DNA of 64,000 nt from assembly GCF_050589705.1 (NCBI RefSeq), contig NZ_JBNGOT010000015.1, positions 1 to 64,000 of the forward strand, read 5' to 3'. Below, in pieces: positions 38,524 through 47,591 of this stretch; positions within the stretch are counted from its first letter, which is position 1; every line of letters starts with the position of its first letter. The notes under the pieces were generated by a model. The model did not search any database. It was not told where the DNA came from and worked only from the letters and a program-made list of their open reading frames with translations. The position numbers and the translations under genes were made by a program. This stretch comes from Sunxiuqinia rutila. GTDB taxonomy: Bacteria > Bacteroidota > Bacteroidia > Bacteroidales > Prolixibacteraceae.

Positions 38524-40698
38524 TCAGTTACAACGAACTAAGCTTTCGAAATCAACGGCATCTTCGTTGCTTCGTTTTAATACAATTACCACTTCGTCAT
38601 TCTGAATTACGCCATCATCATAGTATTCTCTTATTCTACACATTCCAGGCCCATTGCCATTTGTTTCATTGGCAATCCATCCATTCTCTACAATCTCAAT
38701 CCGGTCGCCTCCAATAAAGCTCAGCTGATCCAATCCTCCAAGGCTATTGACAAACGGATTATACTTGATTATCAAGTTTCCTCCAATGTAATCCAGTCCC
38801 GGATTCATTGTCGTAAAATTCCACAGCTTATTGCCTTCACTTCCGCTATTTTCAACATGAAAATCACCACCGACATAAACCAGGCTTTGCAAACCAATTC
38901 CTCCGTCAATAAACTGAGGACAGTCCTTGACGACGACACTTCCGTAAACGGAATCAATTTTAGTCAAGGCATCAGGTGCCCAATTGAAAGGCATTTGTGG
39001 TAAATTTTCAAGAACCAAGTCACCATGGATCACGTCCATGTGTTTAAAGCCATTGGGATTATTCATGCTCGCATTGTTACGCAATTCAATATTCCCTTTA
39101 AATTCTATTAACTCAAAGAAATTTTCGGTGGTCGTGAGTGCCGTATTCTCAATCCGAACATCCCCCATCACCACTTTTACTTTCTCGGCGATTGAGCCAA
39201 TGTAGTCAATGCTTCCTCCCTCAATGATCAAATCCTGAATGGTATCATTGGCCGGTTGAAACGTATCAACTTCTCCCTGACTACTCAAACTATACGAAGT
39301 AAACTGAGGCACATCACTTCCATCACACATTTGCAAGGCATTAAAATCGATGTAATTCTCTTCTCCCGAGCGTTTCAGTTGAATAACCGAAGCGGCAATC
39401 TTGCCTTCAGCCCACTTTTCTCGCAACAGGCAGAAGCCGGGGCCATCATCACCGGAGTAATTAGGAATACCGCCATTGTCCACAATGGTAATGCTATCAC
39501 CGCCCAAATACTCCAGATTTTGGAATCCATCGAGGCTATTGACCACTTGGTTTCCTGTGAAAGTCAGGTCGCCACCAATGTATTTAATTCCAGGATTCAT
39601 GGAGCCTAAGTTCCAAAGATCACCCCCACTGCCAGAAATTTCAAAATCGCCAGCCACATAAACCAAGCTTTGCAAACCAATAGCTCCGGAAATAAACTGA
39701 GGACAGTCGCGGATAATCAGGTCTCCGTAAACTGAATCGATTTTTGTAAAGGCATCAGGAGCCCATGCAAACGGCAGCTTAGGACAATTATCCACCACCA
39801 AATCTCCATTAATTCGCTTGGTATTTTTAAAGCCATTCGGGTTGTTCAGTTCCGGGTTGTCCAACAGGTAAACACTGCTATCTGCCCGAACAACATCGAA
39901 GAAGCCTTCTGTTGTTGGCACCGAAGTATTTTGAATGGTAATTGTTCCTTTAACCACCTTCACTTTTTGTGCAATCGAGCCGATGTAGCCAATATCAATT
40001 CCTCGGATGGTCAGGTTACCAATGGTATCCTTGGCGGGTGTAAATTGATCAATCGCAGCCTGCGAAGTCAAAACATAATCGATGTAACCGCTCTGACGAG
40101 CAATGGAACCAATCATGCTGACATCTGAAACTGAACTCGGATGGTTGTTACTCAACGTAACTTTTCCTTCGAGCACTCCCGCATTGTATAGATTCAACAA
40201 TCCGCAAAAGCTTCCTTCCTCAATGGCACAATCTTTATCCTCACCAAGCTTGTCATTATTGCGAATGATCAGTTCTCCCTTCACAAACTCGAACGAGTCA
40301 AATCCTGAGATATCTTCCAGGTTGTCGTTGTTATCAAACTCAACACTTCCGCCTAAAAATTTCAAGGACGGAACTTCGGTAAACCGAGTCAATGCAGGGT
40401 TATCTTTAACTACTAAAGCCACCCGCACAGCACTTAAATTCGGCAAATCAACATTGGTAATACTTGTATTTTCAACAATTAACGTGTTCACAACCTGAAC
40501 AGAGACCGCAGAAAGATCGGTAATTCCTTCTCCTGATATTTTCAGCACATCAATCTCCCGAGGATAATTAAAGCTATTCACCTCTTCCTGACTGGTTAAG
40601 GAAACCTGAGTTCCTTGCGAAAATTCATCTTCTTTACAACTGTATTGCCCCACCACAAATGCCAAAAGCAGCAGGCCACTTATTATCTTGTTTTTCAT
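38524..40698 (-). CDS. Surface lipoprotein with L-domain-like repeats
   Basis: A 724-aa lipoprotein (VGQYSCKED, Cys about residue 21). It is built of solenoid repeats of the receptor-L-domain type (patterns such as LVYVAGDFEISGSG, IDSVYGDLIIRDCPQF, LEYLGGDSITIVDN). A long internal duplication is evident: about 205-430 is echoed by about 460-690, with phrases like FAWAPDAFTKIDSVYG and FNWAPDALTKIDSVYG. It directly follows SusD (11 bp), the usual place of a surface glycan-binding protein. It has no enzyme motif. Confidence 0.85.
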   Translation of the reverse strand: MKNKIISGLLLLAFVVGQYSCKEDEFSQGTQVSLTSQEEVNSFNYPREIDVLKISGEGITDLSAVSVQVVNTLIVENTSITNVDLPNLSAVRVALVVKDNPALTRFTEVPSLKFLGGSVEFDNNDNLEDISGFDSFEFVKGELIIRNNDKLGEDKDCAIEEGSFCGLLNLYNAGVLEGKVTLSNNHPSSVSDVSMIGSIARQSGYIDYVLTSQAAIDQFTPAKDTIGNLTIRGIDIGYIGSIAQKVKVVKGTITIQNTSVPTTEGFFDVVRADSSVYLLDNPELNNPNGFKNTKRINGDLVVDNCPKLPFAWAPDAFTKIDSVYGDLIIRDCPQFISGAIGLQSLVYVAGDFEISGSGGDLWNLGSMNPGIKYIGGDLTFTGNQVVNSLDGFQNLEYLGGDSITIVDNGGIPNYSGDDGPGFCLLREKWAEGKIAASVIQLKRSGEENYIDFNALQMCDGSDVPQFTSYSLSSQGEVDTFQPANDTIQDLIIEGGSIDYIGSIAEKVKVVMGDVRIENTALTTTENFFELIEFKGNIELRNNASMNNPNGFKHMDVIHGDLVLENLPQMPFNWAPDALTKIDSVYGSVVVKDCPQFIDGGIGLQSLVYVGGDFHVENSGSEGNKLWNFTTMNPGLDYIGGNLIIKYNPFVNSLGGLDQLSFIGGDRIEIVENGWIANETNGNGPGMCRIREYYDDGVIQNDEVVIVLKRSNEDAVDFESLVRCN

Positions 40699-40709
40699 TG
40701 GTTCTTGTG

Positions 40710-42239
40710 TTATTGGTTTAAATCAGTTTCTCTTTGTGGTATCGGGAAAAAGTTGGCATAGTTAGCATCAACAGTCTTATTCGTGATTTCTTCAACCACG
40801 CGGTTGGTTCGTCTCAAATCGTACAAACGGTGTCCTTCAAAAGCCAACTCATACTTCCGTTCGTTCCACACTGCTTTTCTAAAATCATCCAACGACAAAC
40901 CCGTATCCAACTCGTCGAGTCCGGCCCGCGAGCGCACCTGGTTAACCCAATGGTAGCCCTCTTCGGTATTGCCACAAGCCTCGGCATACAATAAGGCCAC
41001 ATCAGCAAAACGAATGAAGTAAGGATTGGCACTGGTTTTTGTTCCGTCTGATTCAGGATCGGAATACTTCCGGCAAAACGGATAATAGAAAGCGCTCAAA
41101 ATCTGATCTTCGCTATCGATATTCGAGGGATGATATTCAGCCAGTAATGAACCATTGGCATCGTATATTTTTGATACGAACAAATCCTGACGTTTATCGT
41201 TTTCAGCATAACTTTTATAAAAGGTTGAATCGGTCCGGAAAACGGCCCAGCTTTGATTGTTTACCATGGGGTACACATTCCCCACCATATCCAGCTCACT
41301 GCTTACATACACCTTGGGCAAACTAATGACAAACATTTGAGGCATCTGCGAAAAGTTGCCTTCTTCACCACTTAAAAACCGTTTTTGCGAAAGCATAAAA
41401 ATATGCTCCGGACTCGTTTCATGGTTATCAACTTCGTACAGTCCCAATAAATCCGGGTCAAGTCGATAATCACCCTGCCCTTCAACAACCAGCTGTCCGT
41501 ATTTCTTTGCTTCGGCATACATGGTCTCATAGTCCGCAACCCAGTCATAGCCTTCTGCTCCGGTCATTTTAGACGAAGCCAAAGTAGCATATACCTTTGT
41601 CAGCAAAGCCTGAGCAGCCACCCGGTCGGCCCGCCCCTGTTGCTTGCGCACACTCATCAAATCAGCGGCTTTTTCCAAGTCTTCAATAATGAGAGCATAC
41701 ACCTCTTCAATCGAAGAAAAATCAACTTTAACGTCATTGATGTCAGCCACAACTTTAGTTCTCACTGGCACTTCGCCATAAGTTCGAACCAGATAGAAGT
41801 AGTTAAAAGCTCTCAAGAAATAAGCTTCTCCCATGTATTGATCCCTTACACCATCCTGGATGGACTCAATTTTTGGAATATTCTCCAAGACAGAGTTGGA
41901 CCGGGCAATGGACAAATAGCAATATTTAAAGAAGCCTGAGATAACCGTATTCGAAGAGGTAAACGTCCAGTTGAACATCTCAATACGATAAGCCTGCTCT
42001 CCTTTTCCATAAGTAATCATCTGGTCGGTAGTCGCATCGGCAATATCAAAAATGAACCGCGATCCATATTCAATGTAGTTCAGTGGATCATACGCATAAA
42101 GCAAAGCGGAAAGCGCATCATCTGCCGATTCGAAAAAATTGTCGTTGGAGTAAACTCCGTAGGGATTCTCTTCCACCCAGCTTTCGCAAGATGAAAAAAA
42201 CACGATTCCAAGAATTAGAATGACTATTTTATTTCTCAT
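40710..42239 (-). CDS. SusD/RagB-family outer-membrane lipoprotein
   Basis: A 509-aa lipoprotein (VFFSSCESW, Cys about residue 19). It has the SusD TPR-like helical scaffold: AYDPLNYIEYGSRF, GEAYFLRAFNYFYLVRTYGEVPV (about 140-165) and the C-terminal WNERKYELAFEGHRLYDLRR. It caps the SusC channel and binds the glycan at the cell surface. It starts 12 bp after the SusC stop in the same operon. Confidence 0.95.
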   Translation of the reverse strand: MRNKIVILILGIVFFSSCESWVEENPYGVYSNDNFFESADDALSALLYAYDPLNYIEYGSRFIFDIADATTDQMITYGKGEQAYRIEMFNWTFTSSNTVISGFFKYCYLSIARSNSVLENIPKIESIQDGVRDQYMGEAYFLRAFNYFYLVRTYGEVPVRTKVVADINDVKVDFSSIEEVYALIIEDLEKAADLMSVRKQQGRADRVAAQALLTKVYATLASSKMTGAEGYDWVADYETMYAEAKKYGQLVVEGQGDYRLDPDLLGLYEVDNHETSPEHIFMLSQKRFLSGEEGNFSQMPQMFVISLPKVYVSSELDMVGNVYPMVNNQSWAVFRTDSTFYKSYAENDKRQDLFVSKIYDANGSLLAEYHPSNIDSEDQILSAFYYPFCRKYSDPESDGTKTSANPYFIRFADVALLYAEACGNTEEGYHWVNQVRSRAGLDELDTGLSLDDFRKAVWNERKYELAFEGHRLYDLRRTNRVVEEITNKTVDANYANFFPIPQRETDLNQ

Positions 42240-42251
42240 TGTTTCGTTGTT

Positions 42252-45200
42252 TTAGAATTTAGCATTGATTCCTAAAGTAAAAGCACTTACCCTTGGATAA
42301 GGATTTCCGCCAATACCATTTTCGCCCACTTCGGGATCATATTCACTTGTATTTGAAATGGTAAACAAGTTGGTTGCATTGGTATAAATTTTAGCTTCCT
42401 TAAAGAAACCCAGAAAGTTCCGTTTAAAATCATAGCCCAGCGTCACATTTTGAAGACGCAACAAAGAACCGTCCTCAACAAACCAGTCCGAAATTTTATA
42501 TTGTCTTCCGGAACGCAAGCTTGGACGATCGTTATTGGGGTTAGTAGGAGTCCAGCGCCCTTCCACTAATCTTGGAGTGGTTAATTTACGAAGTGAAAAG
42601 ATATCATTGCCATACACGCCGTAGAACATCATACTTAACGAAAGTCCCGACTTATGACTTAAATTCAGGTTTAAACTTCCCGTAAAATCCGGATTCGGAT
42701 CGCCAATAATCGTCCGGTCGGCTGAAGTAATCTCACCATCGTTATTCAAATCCACATAGTTGTATTCTCCGGGTTGAAGCAGCTCACTTTCTTTAGTGCC
42801 ATCCTGAATAATGCCATCGACCTTATAGCCATAAAACACGTTGATGGGTTTGCCAATAGCCAGCACATTCACCACCTGGTCAGTTCCGAGCACTCTTCGT
42901 GAGCCGTAGAATGTATATTGATTACCATACTCGTCAACATTGTAGCCGGCACCTTCTTTGGTTCCTATGTTAACCACCTTATTCTTGTTCTTGTAGAAAA
43001 TCAGATCGGCTGAAAAGTTGAAATCTTTTCCACGAATAATGTCGCCGGACAATGACAATTCAATCCCTTTGTTTTGAACCTCTCCATCATTTATCCAGAT
43101 TTCATCGAACCCGGTGTTTGGTGGCAAAAACTTCTTCCGCAAAAGGTCGGTTGTTTTCTTGCTGTACACATCCATCACCACATTCAAACGTTGATCGAAA
43201 AAGGACATGTCCACCCCAAGGTTTGCCTGAGCTGTTTGCTCCCAACCTAGACTTTTATTCGCAATTCCGCCCCACTCGGCAAAACGCCCGCGCGATGCAA
43301 TGTAACCGATTCCGTTGATGATCTTTTCTTCACCATCGGTGTAGTAATAACTCTCTCCAAAACGCTCATAAGTTAAGCCTGAAGGAATTCCCTGGTTTCC
43401 GGAAATACCATAGCTTGCACGAAACTTCAGGTTATCAAAAACGCCCAATGCTTTAATCATGTCCTCCTCTGAAGCTCTCCAACTAAAAGCCCCCGATGGG
43501 AAATACGCCCAGCGATGGTTTCCGCCAAACTTTGAAGAACCATCTAATCGAGAAGTAAATGTAAACAGGTATTTGTTGTTGTAGGAATAGTTGATCCGGT
43601 TGATTCCAGACAATAGTTTAGGTGAACCGTAGCCATTGCCCAAGTATTTGATTGACCCGGCCGACAAGTTTTCTTCACGCAAAATATCGTTGGTAAATTC
43701 GCGGCTCTCTAAAAATGAACTTCGATAGGTATCATTTTCGTACGATACTCCAGCCATTACCGAAAAGTTGTGCTTTCCAATAGCCTCTTCGTAAGTCAGG
43801 TAAGTATCACCAACCACGGCATCATTTGTCGTCATAGTCAAAGTTCCCCGCCCATGATTCTGATCTCCTTCTTCGGTATAAATAATCGGGTAAAAAGATG
43901 TTGCCATATAACTCACATGACGGTAATTTAGCTGAGTGGTATGCCGGAATTTTCGACTGATCTCCCAATCAAACTTAAGCTGAGCAAACTGCTCTTTGGT
44001 CTTATTGTAACTAGTGCGCTCATTGAGCAAAGCCACTACGTTGCCATAATCTTTGGAATAGCTTTTAAAATAAGAACCATCCCCTGTATAAACCGGGAAG
44101 ATTGGATTTCGGCCATAATTCAGACCGCCATTTCGGTTCCGATTGCCTGACACCATTCCAAACTTCGTTTGAACTTTTAGATTATCAAGCAACTGATGCT
44201 CGACCACCACATCGGCACTGAATTTATTGTAGTCATCTTTTACCTGCATCCCTTCTCCCTGGTAGTACCCAACATTGAGGAAAAAGCTGGTTTTATCGTT
44301 TGAGCTTTCCACGCCAACATTGTATTCCTGGTTCAAAGGCGTACGAAAAACGTAATCGGTCCAATCGGTGTAATAAGGCCAGGCACCACTTTCCAACTGC
44401 TCAACAGACGGATAATAAATCCCCAGCGTGTTTCTCGCACCACGATAAAGTGGCTCAAGCCCTTGGTTGATAAACGCCTCATTCTCAAGCTTCGCCATTT
44501 TCACCGGGTCTTTCCAATAATCCAGCTCATCGCTGAATTGCGAAATACTTGTTTTTGTATTGAAAAAGACATTGGTTCCTCCAACGCGGCCTCTTTTTGT
44601 TGAAACCAAAATGACTCCGTTTGCCCCTTTTGAGCCATAGATCGCTGTTGCCGAAGCATCTTTCAAAACTTCAATGCTGGCAATATTGTTTGGGTTGATC
44701 ATATTCAGGCTTCCTGCATCGCCCATCGGAAAACCGTCAACCACCACCAATGGCGCTTTGGATCCGTTGATTGAACTGGCTCCACGTACACGAACCGTTG
44801 CTCCCCCTTGAGGATTATCATCCGACGGGTTGATAATTTGAACCCCTGCAATTTTCCCCTGCAAAAGTTTTTCAACAGAACCGGAAGGCGTCACCTTAAT
44901 ATCATCGGCCTTAATGGAAGCAACACTTCCCGTCAGGTCACTTTTTTTCATGGTTCCGTAGCCCACGGCAATCACCTCTTCAATTCCAATGGCCTCTTCT
45001 TTCAACACCACATTGATCGATGTTTTCCCTGAAACAGCAACACGCTGGCTTTCCATCCCCACAAACGAAAACAACAGGTGAGCTTTGGATGGAACCTCAT
45101 TCAAAGAGAAATTTCCTTCGGTGTCGGTTATGGCTCCTTTGGTTGTTCCTTCAATAACGATGGTCACTCCCGGCAGTGGCTGTCCCGAGGCATCGGTTAC

Positions 45201-45614
45201 CTGACCCGAGACCCTTCTGACCTGCTGAGTGGCATCTGCATTCTGGTCGTCCGAAAGGATTACGATTGCCTTCCCTTTTACCGTGTAAGTTAATCCCTCA
45301 TTGTAAAGAACTTTCCCTAGAATTTCGGTAACCAGCTCCTCTTTAAAACTTCCAGAGATCCGACTTTTCGTACTCACCAATTTATCCTGGTAAATAAATG
45401 AAAACTCACTCTGTTCTTCCAAAGTTTGGAGTACTTCTTTCAAGGTTTTATCTTCAAATTGAAAGTTTAATCGCTTCGTTTGCGCATGAGAAACGGAGGC
45501 ATAGGAGTTCATTAAAAGCCCCAAAATAAGAACCAGTTGGAATTTCATAATCAGAAAAATTTTCCATCGCAGGAAAGGCATTCCTCTCCCATTGATGCAT
45601 CTGTTTTTTTTCAT
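42252..45614 (-). CDS. SusC/RagA-family TonB-dependent transporter with STN domain
   Basis: A 1120-aa outer-membrane transporter. It has a signal peptide, then a STN domain (about 48-118, FQFEDKTLKEVLQTLEEQSE) that contacts the FecR anti-sigma factor. A CarboxypepD_reg-like domain follows (about 135-215, VSGQVTDASGQPLPGVTIVI), then the RagA signature GYGTMKKSDLTGSV, a plug and a barrel ending in FTLGINAKF. The STN domain and the upstream FecR and ECF sigma genes show trans-envelope signalling: substrate binding should induce the locus. Confidence 0.96.
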   Translation of the reverse strand: MKKNRCINGRGMPFLRWKIFLIMKFQLVLILGLLMNSYASVSHAQTKRLNFQFEDKTLKEVLQTLEEQSEFSFIYQDKLVSTKSRISGSFKEELVTEILGKVLYNEGLTYTVKGKAIVILSDDQNADATQQVRRVSGQVTDASGQPLPGVTIVIEGTTKGAITDTEGNFSLNEVPSKAHLLFSFVGMESQRVAVSGKTSINVVLKEEAIGIEEVIAVGYGTMKKSDLTGSVASIKADDIKVTPSGSVEKLLQGKIAGVQIINPSDDNPQGGATVRVRGASSINGSKAPLVVVDGFPMGDAGSLNMINPNNIASIEVLKDASATAIYGSKGANGVILVSTKRGRVGGTNVFFNTKTSISQFSDELDYWKDPVKMAKLENEAFINQGLEPLYRGARNTLGIYYPSVEQLESGAWPYYTDWTDYVFRTPLNQEYNVGVESSNDKTSFFLNVGYYQGEGMQVKDDYNKFSADVVVEHQLLDNLKVQTKFGMVSGNRNRNGGLNYGRNPIFPVYTGDGSYFKSYSKDYGNVVALLNERTSYNKTKEQFAQLKFDWEISRKFRHTTQLNYRHVSYMATSFYPIIYTEEGDQNHGRGTLTMTTNDAVVGDTYLTYEEAIGKHNFSVMAGVSYENDTYRSSFLESREFTNDILREENLSAGSIKYLGNGYGSPKLLSGINRINYSYNNKYLFTFTSRLDGSSKFGGNHRWAYFPSGAFSWRASEEDMIKALGVFDNLKFRASYGISGNQGIPSGLTYERFGESYYYTDGEEKIINGIGYIASRGRFAEWGGIANKSLGWEQTAQANLGVDMSFFDQRLNVVMDVYSKKTTDLLRKKFLPPNTGFDEIWINDGEVQNKGIELSLSGDIIRGKDFNFSADLIFYKNKNKVVNIGTKEGAGYNVDEYGNQYTFYGSRRVLGTDQVVNVLAIGKPINVFYGYKVDGIIQDGTKESELLQPGEYNYVDLNNDGEITSADRTIIGDPNPDFTGSLNLNLSHKSGLSLSMMFYGVYGNDIFSLRKLTTPRLVEGRWTPTNPNNDRPSLRSGRQYKISDWFVEDGSLLRLQNVTLGYDFKRNFLGFFKEAKIYTNATNLFTISNTSEYDPEVGENGIGGNPYPRVSAFTLGINAKF

Positions 45615-45664
45615 ACTTTTGTTTTAAGTTTTGTCATTAATATTGCGTTAATACAAACTGTTTT

Positions 45665-45691
45665 AATGGGGAATGGTGGGCATTCCCCATT
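45665..45691 (-). promoter_or_regulatory. Stem-loop between FecR and SusC genes
   Basis: AATGGGGAATG and CATTCCCCATT form a perfect 11-bp stem with a five-base loop, 13 bp after the FecR stop. A weak T run (only AAAAC on the minus strand) makes a full terminator unlikely. An attenuator or mRNA-stability stem would set high susC expression apart from the regulator genes. Confidence 0.7.
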
Positions 45692-45704
45692 ATTTGTTTA
45701 TCTC

Positions 45705-46712
45705 TTATTTTTTCAAATCAATACTGAATTTTCTGAAATCCTCCCGCTCGAAACGAACAGGCATACTCAGTTCAAAAGTGGTTAACACCTCCTCCAGAGT
45801 TTCTTCATTTTTAAATGCTCCGGAATAGGTGGTACTTTTCAACTGCTCACTTTTAATTTCAATATCAACATCGTACCAACGCTCCAAACGGCGAACCAGT
45901 TCTTCGAATGTAATCTGATCAAAATCAAACACATCATCTTTCCACATGGCCGATTGTGCGGCATTGGTCTTCTTCAACTGATACTTATTGTTTTTGTATA
46001 CAAAGCTCTCTCCCGGGGCAACATCAATGACTTGGTTGGCATATTGAATCTCAATCTTACCTTCAATCAAGGTGGTTTCTGTCCGGTCAAAATCGGCATA
46101 AGCCATAACATTAAACTGAGTTCCAAGCACCCGTATCGCATAACTTGGTGTTTGTACAATAAATGGCGCATGAGAAGGTAACTTGGCCACATCAAAATAA
46201 GCTTCTCCGGTCAATTTAATGATCCTGTTTCCTTTCATGAAATCAGCAGGATATGAAATACTGGATTCGGAGTTAAGCCATACTAACGAGCCATCGGGTA
46301 ACAATACCCGGGATTTTTCGCCGCGTGGTGTTTGAGACTCAAACCAAACAATCTCTTCTTTCTGAAATTGTGTATTGGTAAGCAGATAAGCCAAGGAAAA
46401 GCCCAAAGCAATAGCCAGTACCAACATTGCCGCAACTCGGGGCAGGGAAATTCTTAGATGGCGGAAGCCACTGGAGACCGAACGTTTAAATTCATTGTTG
46501 ATAACTAACCTGCTTTTCAGTTCAGCATAAGAGCTTTTCACAAATTCGTTGGACATCTTGTCCGGATCAAGCTCCTCTTTCACTTTAAAAAAGTACTGCT
46601 TGTTCTTCTCACTCTGCTTTATCCACTCCAAAAGTTCGGCCTCTTCCTCATCCGTAAGCTGACCATTGAAGTAACTAAGAATTTTGCGATGTATTGAGTC
46701 TGTTGGGTTCAT
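45705..46712 (-). CDS. FecR-family anti-sigma factor
   Basis: A 335-aa single-pass protein. The N-terminal cytoplasmic region (LTDEEEAELLEWIKQSEKN) binds the sigma factor. One membrane helix (AAMLVLAIALGFSLAYLL, about 92-110) follows, then a periplasmic FecR domain (TPRGEKSRVLLPDGSLVWLN, about 128-147) and a C-terminal DUF4974 domain (VRRLERWYDVDIEI). It senses the STN domain of SusC. It lies 96 bp after the sigma gene and 90 bp before susC. Confidence 0.95.
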   Translation of the reverse strand: MNPTDSIHRKILSYFNGQLTDEEEAELLEWIKQSEKNKQYFFKVKEELDPDKMSNEFVKSSYAELKSRLVINNEFKRSVSSGFRHLRISLPRVAAMLVLAIALGFSLAYLLTNTQFQKEEIVWFESQTPRGEKSRVLLPDGSLVWLNSESSISYPADFMKGNRIIKLTGEAYFDVAKLPSHAPFIVQTPSYAIRVLGTQFNVMAYADFDRTETTLIEGKIEIQYANQVIDVAPGESFVYKNNKYQLKKTNAAQSAMWKDDVFDFDQITFEELVRRLERWYDVDIEIKSEQLKSTTYSGAFKNEETLEEVLTTFELSMPVRFEREDFRKFSIDLKK

Positions 46713-46808
46713 ATTACCGTGTTTACCTCAATAACACCTCGAATCAGACCCTACCCTACCTTTTTGAAGAGAAAAAATTGACAGAAATAACAATTTGGAA
46801 AACAAGTG

Positions 46809-47414
46809 CTATTCAATCCCACTCAGAATCAGCAGTAAAAGGTGCATCGGAAGATAGTCCGAAAAATGTGTCCGGTAAATGGAAAGTGCTTTAGAAATGT
46901 GCTTCTCAACAGTTTTTATACTTACATTAAGGTATTCCGCAATCTCCTGATTTTTTTTCCCTTCAATTCGACTCATCTTAAAAACCTGTCGGCATTTATC
47001 AGGAAGTGAATCAAGCACCCTGATCACTTCATCCTGCAGTTCACGAGCAATTAGAACATAGGGTTCATCACCTACCATATCAATGTAGTAAAGCTCTTCG
47101 CCAAGCATTTGATCCTTCCAGTTCATATTCAGCTTATCCACAACCTTAAGGTGCCGGATATAATTCAGACTGGCATTCCGAACCATGCGATACAGATAAG
47201 CTTCCGGATTTTCGTGCTTCAGAGAAGCATGATTTTCCCATAGTTTTATAAAAACATTCTGAACGATATCTTTTGCTAATCCTTGATCACCAATAATTTT
47301 TAAGGAAAAAGCATATAAACGAGGGAAATACAGGTTATACAGACTTTCAAAAGCTTGTTCATTGCCGGAAGAAACATCGAAGAATAGTTTTTTATGGGTT
47401 AGTGTCAGGCTCAA
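46809..47414 (-). CDS. ECF sigma-70 factor
   Basis: A 201-aa ECF sigma factor. Region 2 (FESLYNLYFPRLYAFSLKIIG ... DIVQNVFIKLWEN, about residues 20-70) binds the -10 element. Region 4 (LPDKCRQVFKMSRIEGKKNQEIAEYLNVSIKTVEKHI, about 145-182) has the HTH. No ATG exists in a suitable place. A TTG at 47414 gives the usual length, while a longer frame from 47570 would begin inside the terminator of the upstream sulfatase gene and adds ~50 atypical residues. With FecR and SusC it forms the induction circuit of the locus. Confidence 0.9.
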   Translation of the reverse strand: MSLTLTHKKLFFDVSSGNEQAFESLYNLYFPRLYAFSLKIIGDQGLAKDIVQNVFIKLWENHASLKHENPEAYLYRMVRNASLNYIRHLKVVDKLNMNWKDQMLGEELYYIDMVGDEPYVLIARELQDEVIRVLDSLPDKCRQVFKMSRIEGKKNQEIAEYLNVSIKTVEKHISKALSIYRTHFSDYLPMHLLLLILSGIE

Positions 47415-47527
47415 AGAGATGATGTTTAGCTGATTTTGTGAGGGCCAATATACAAAATTGTTCCAGTTCAATTTGCAAAAATTATCCAAATCAAAATAGA
47501 AAATGACTTTGACACCCAACCAAACAA

Positions 47528-47566
47528 AAACAGGCAGCCAACTCCATTTTAGTTGACTGCCTGTTT
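47528..47566 (-). terminator. Terminator after the sulfatase gene
   Basis: AAACAGGCAGCCAACT (47528-47543) and AGTTGACTGCCTGTTT (47551-47566) form a 16-bp stem with one mismatch. On the minus strand it is followed by a T run. It separates the sulfatase from the ECF sigma gene. Confidence 0.88.
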
Positions 47567-47591
47567 CCATTTTAACATACTCGTTTTAGCC

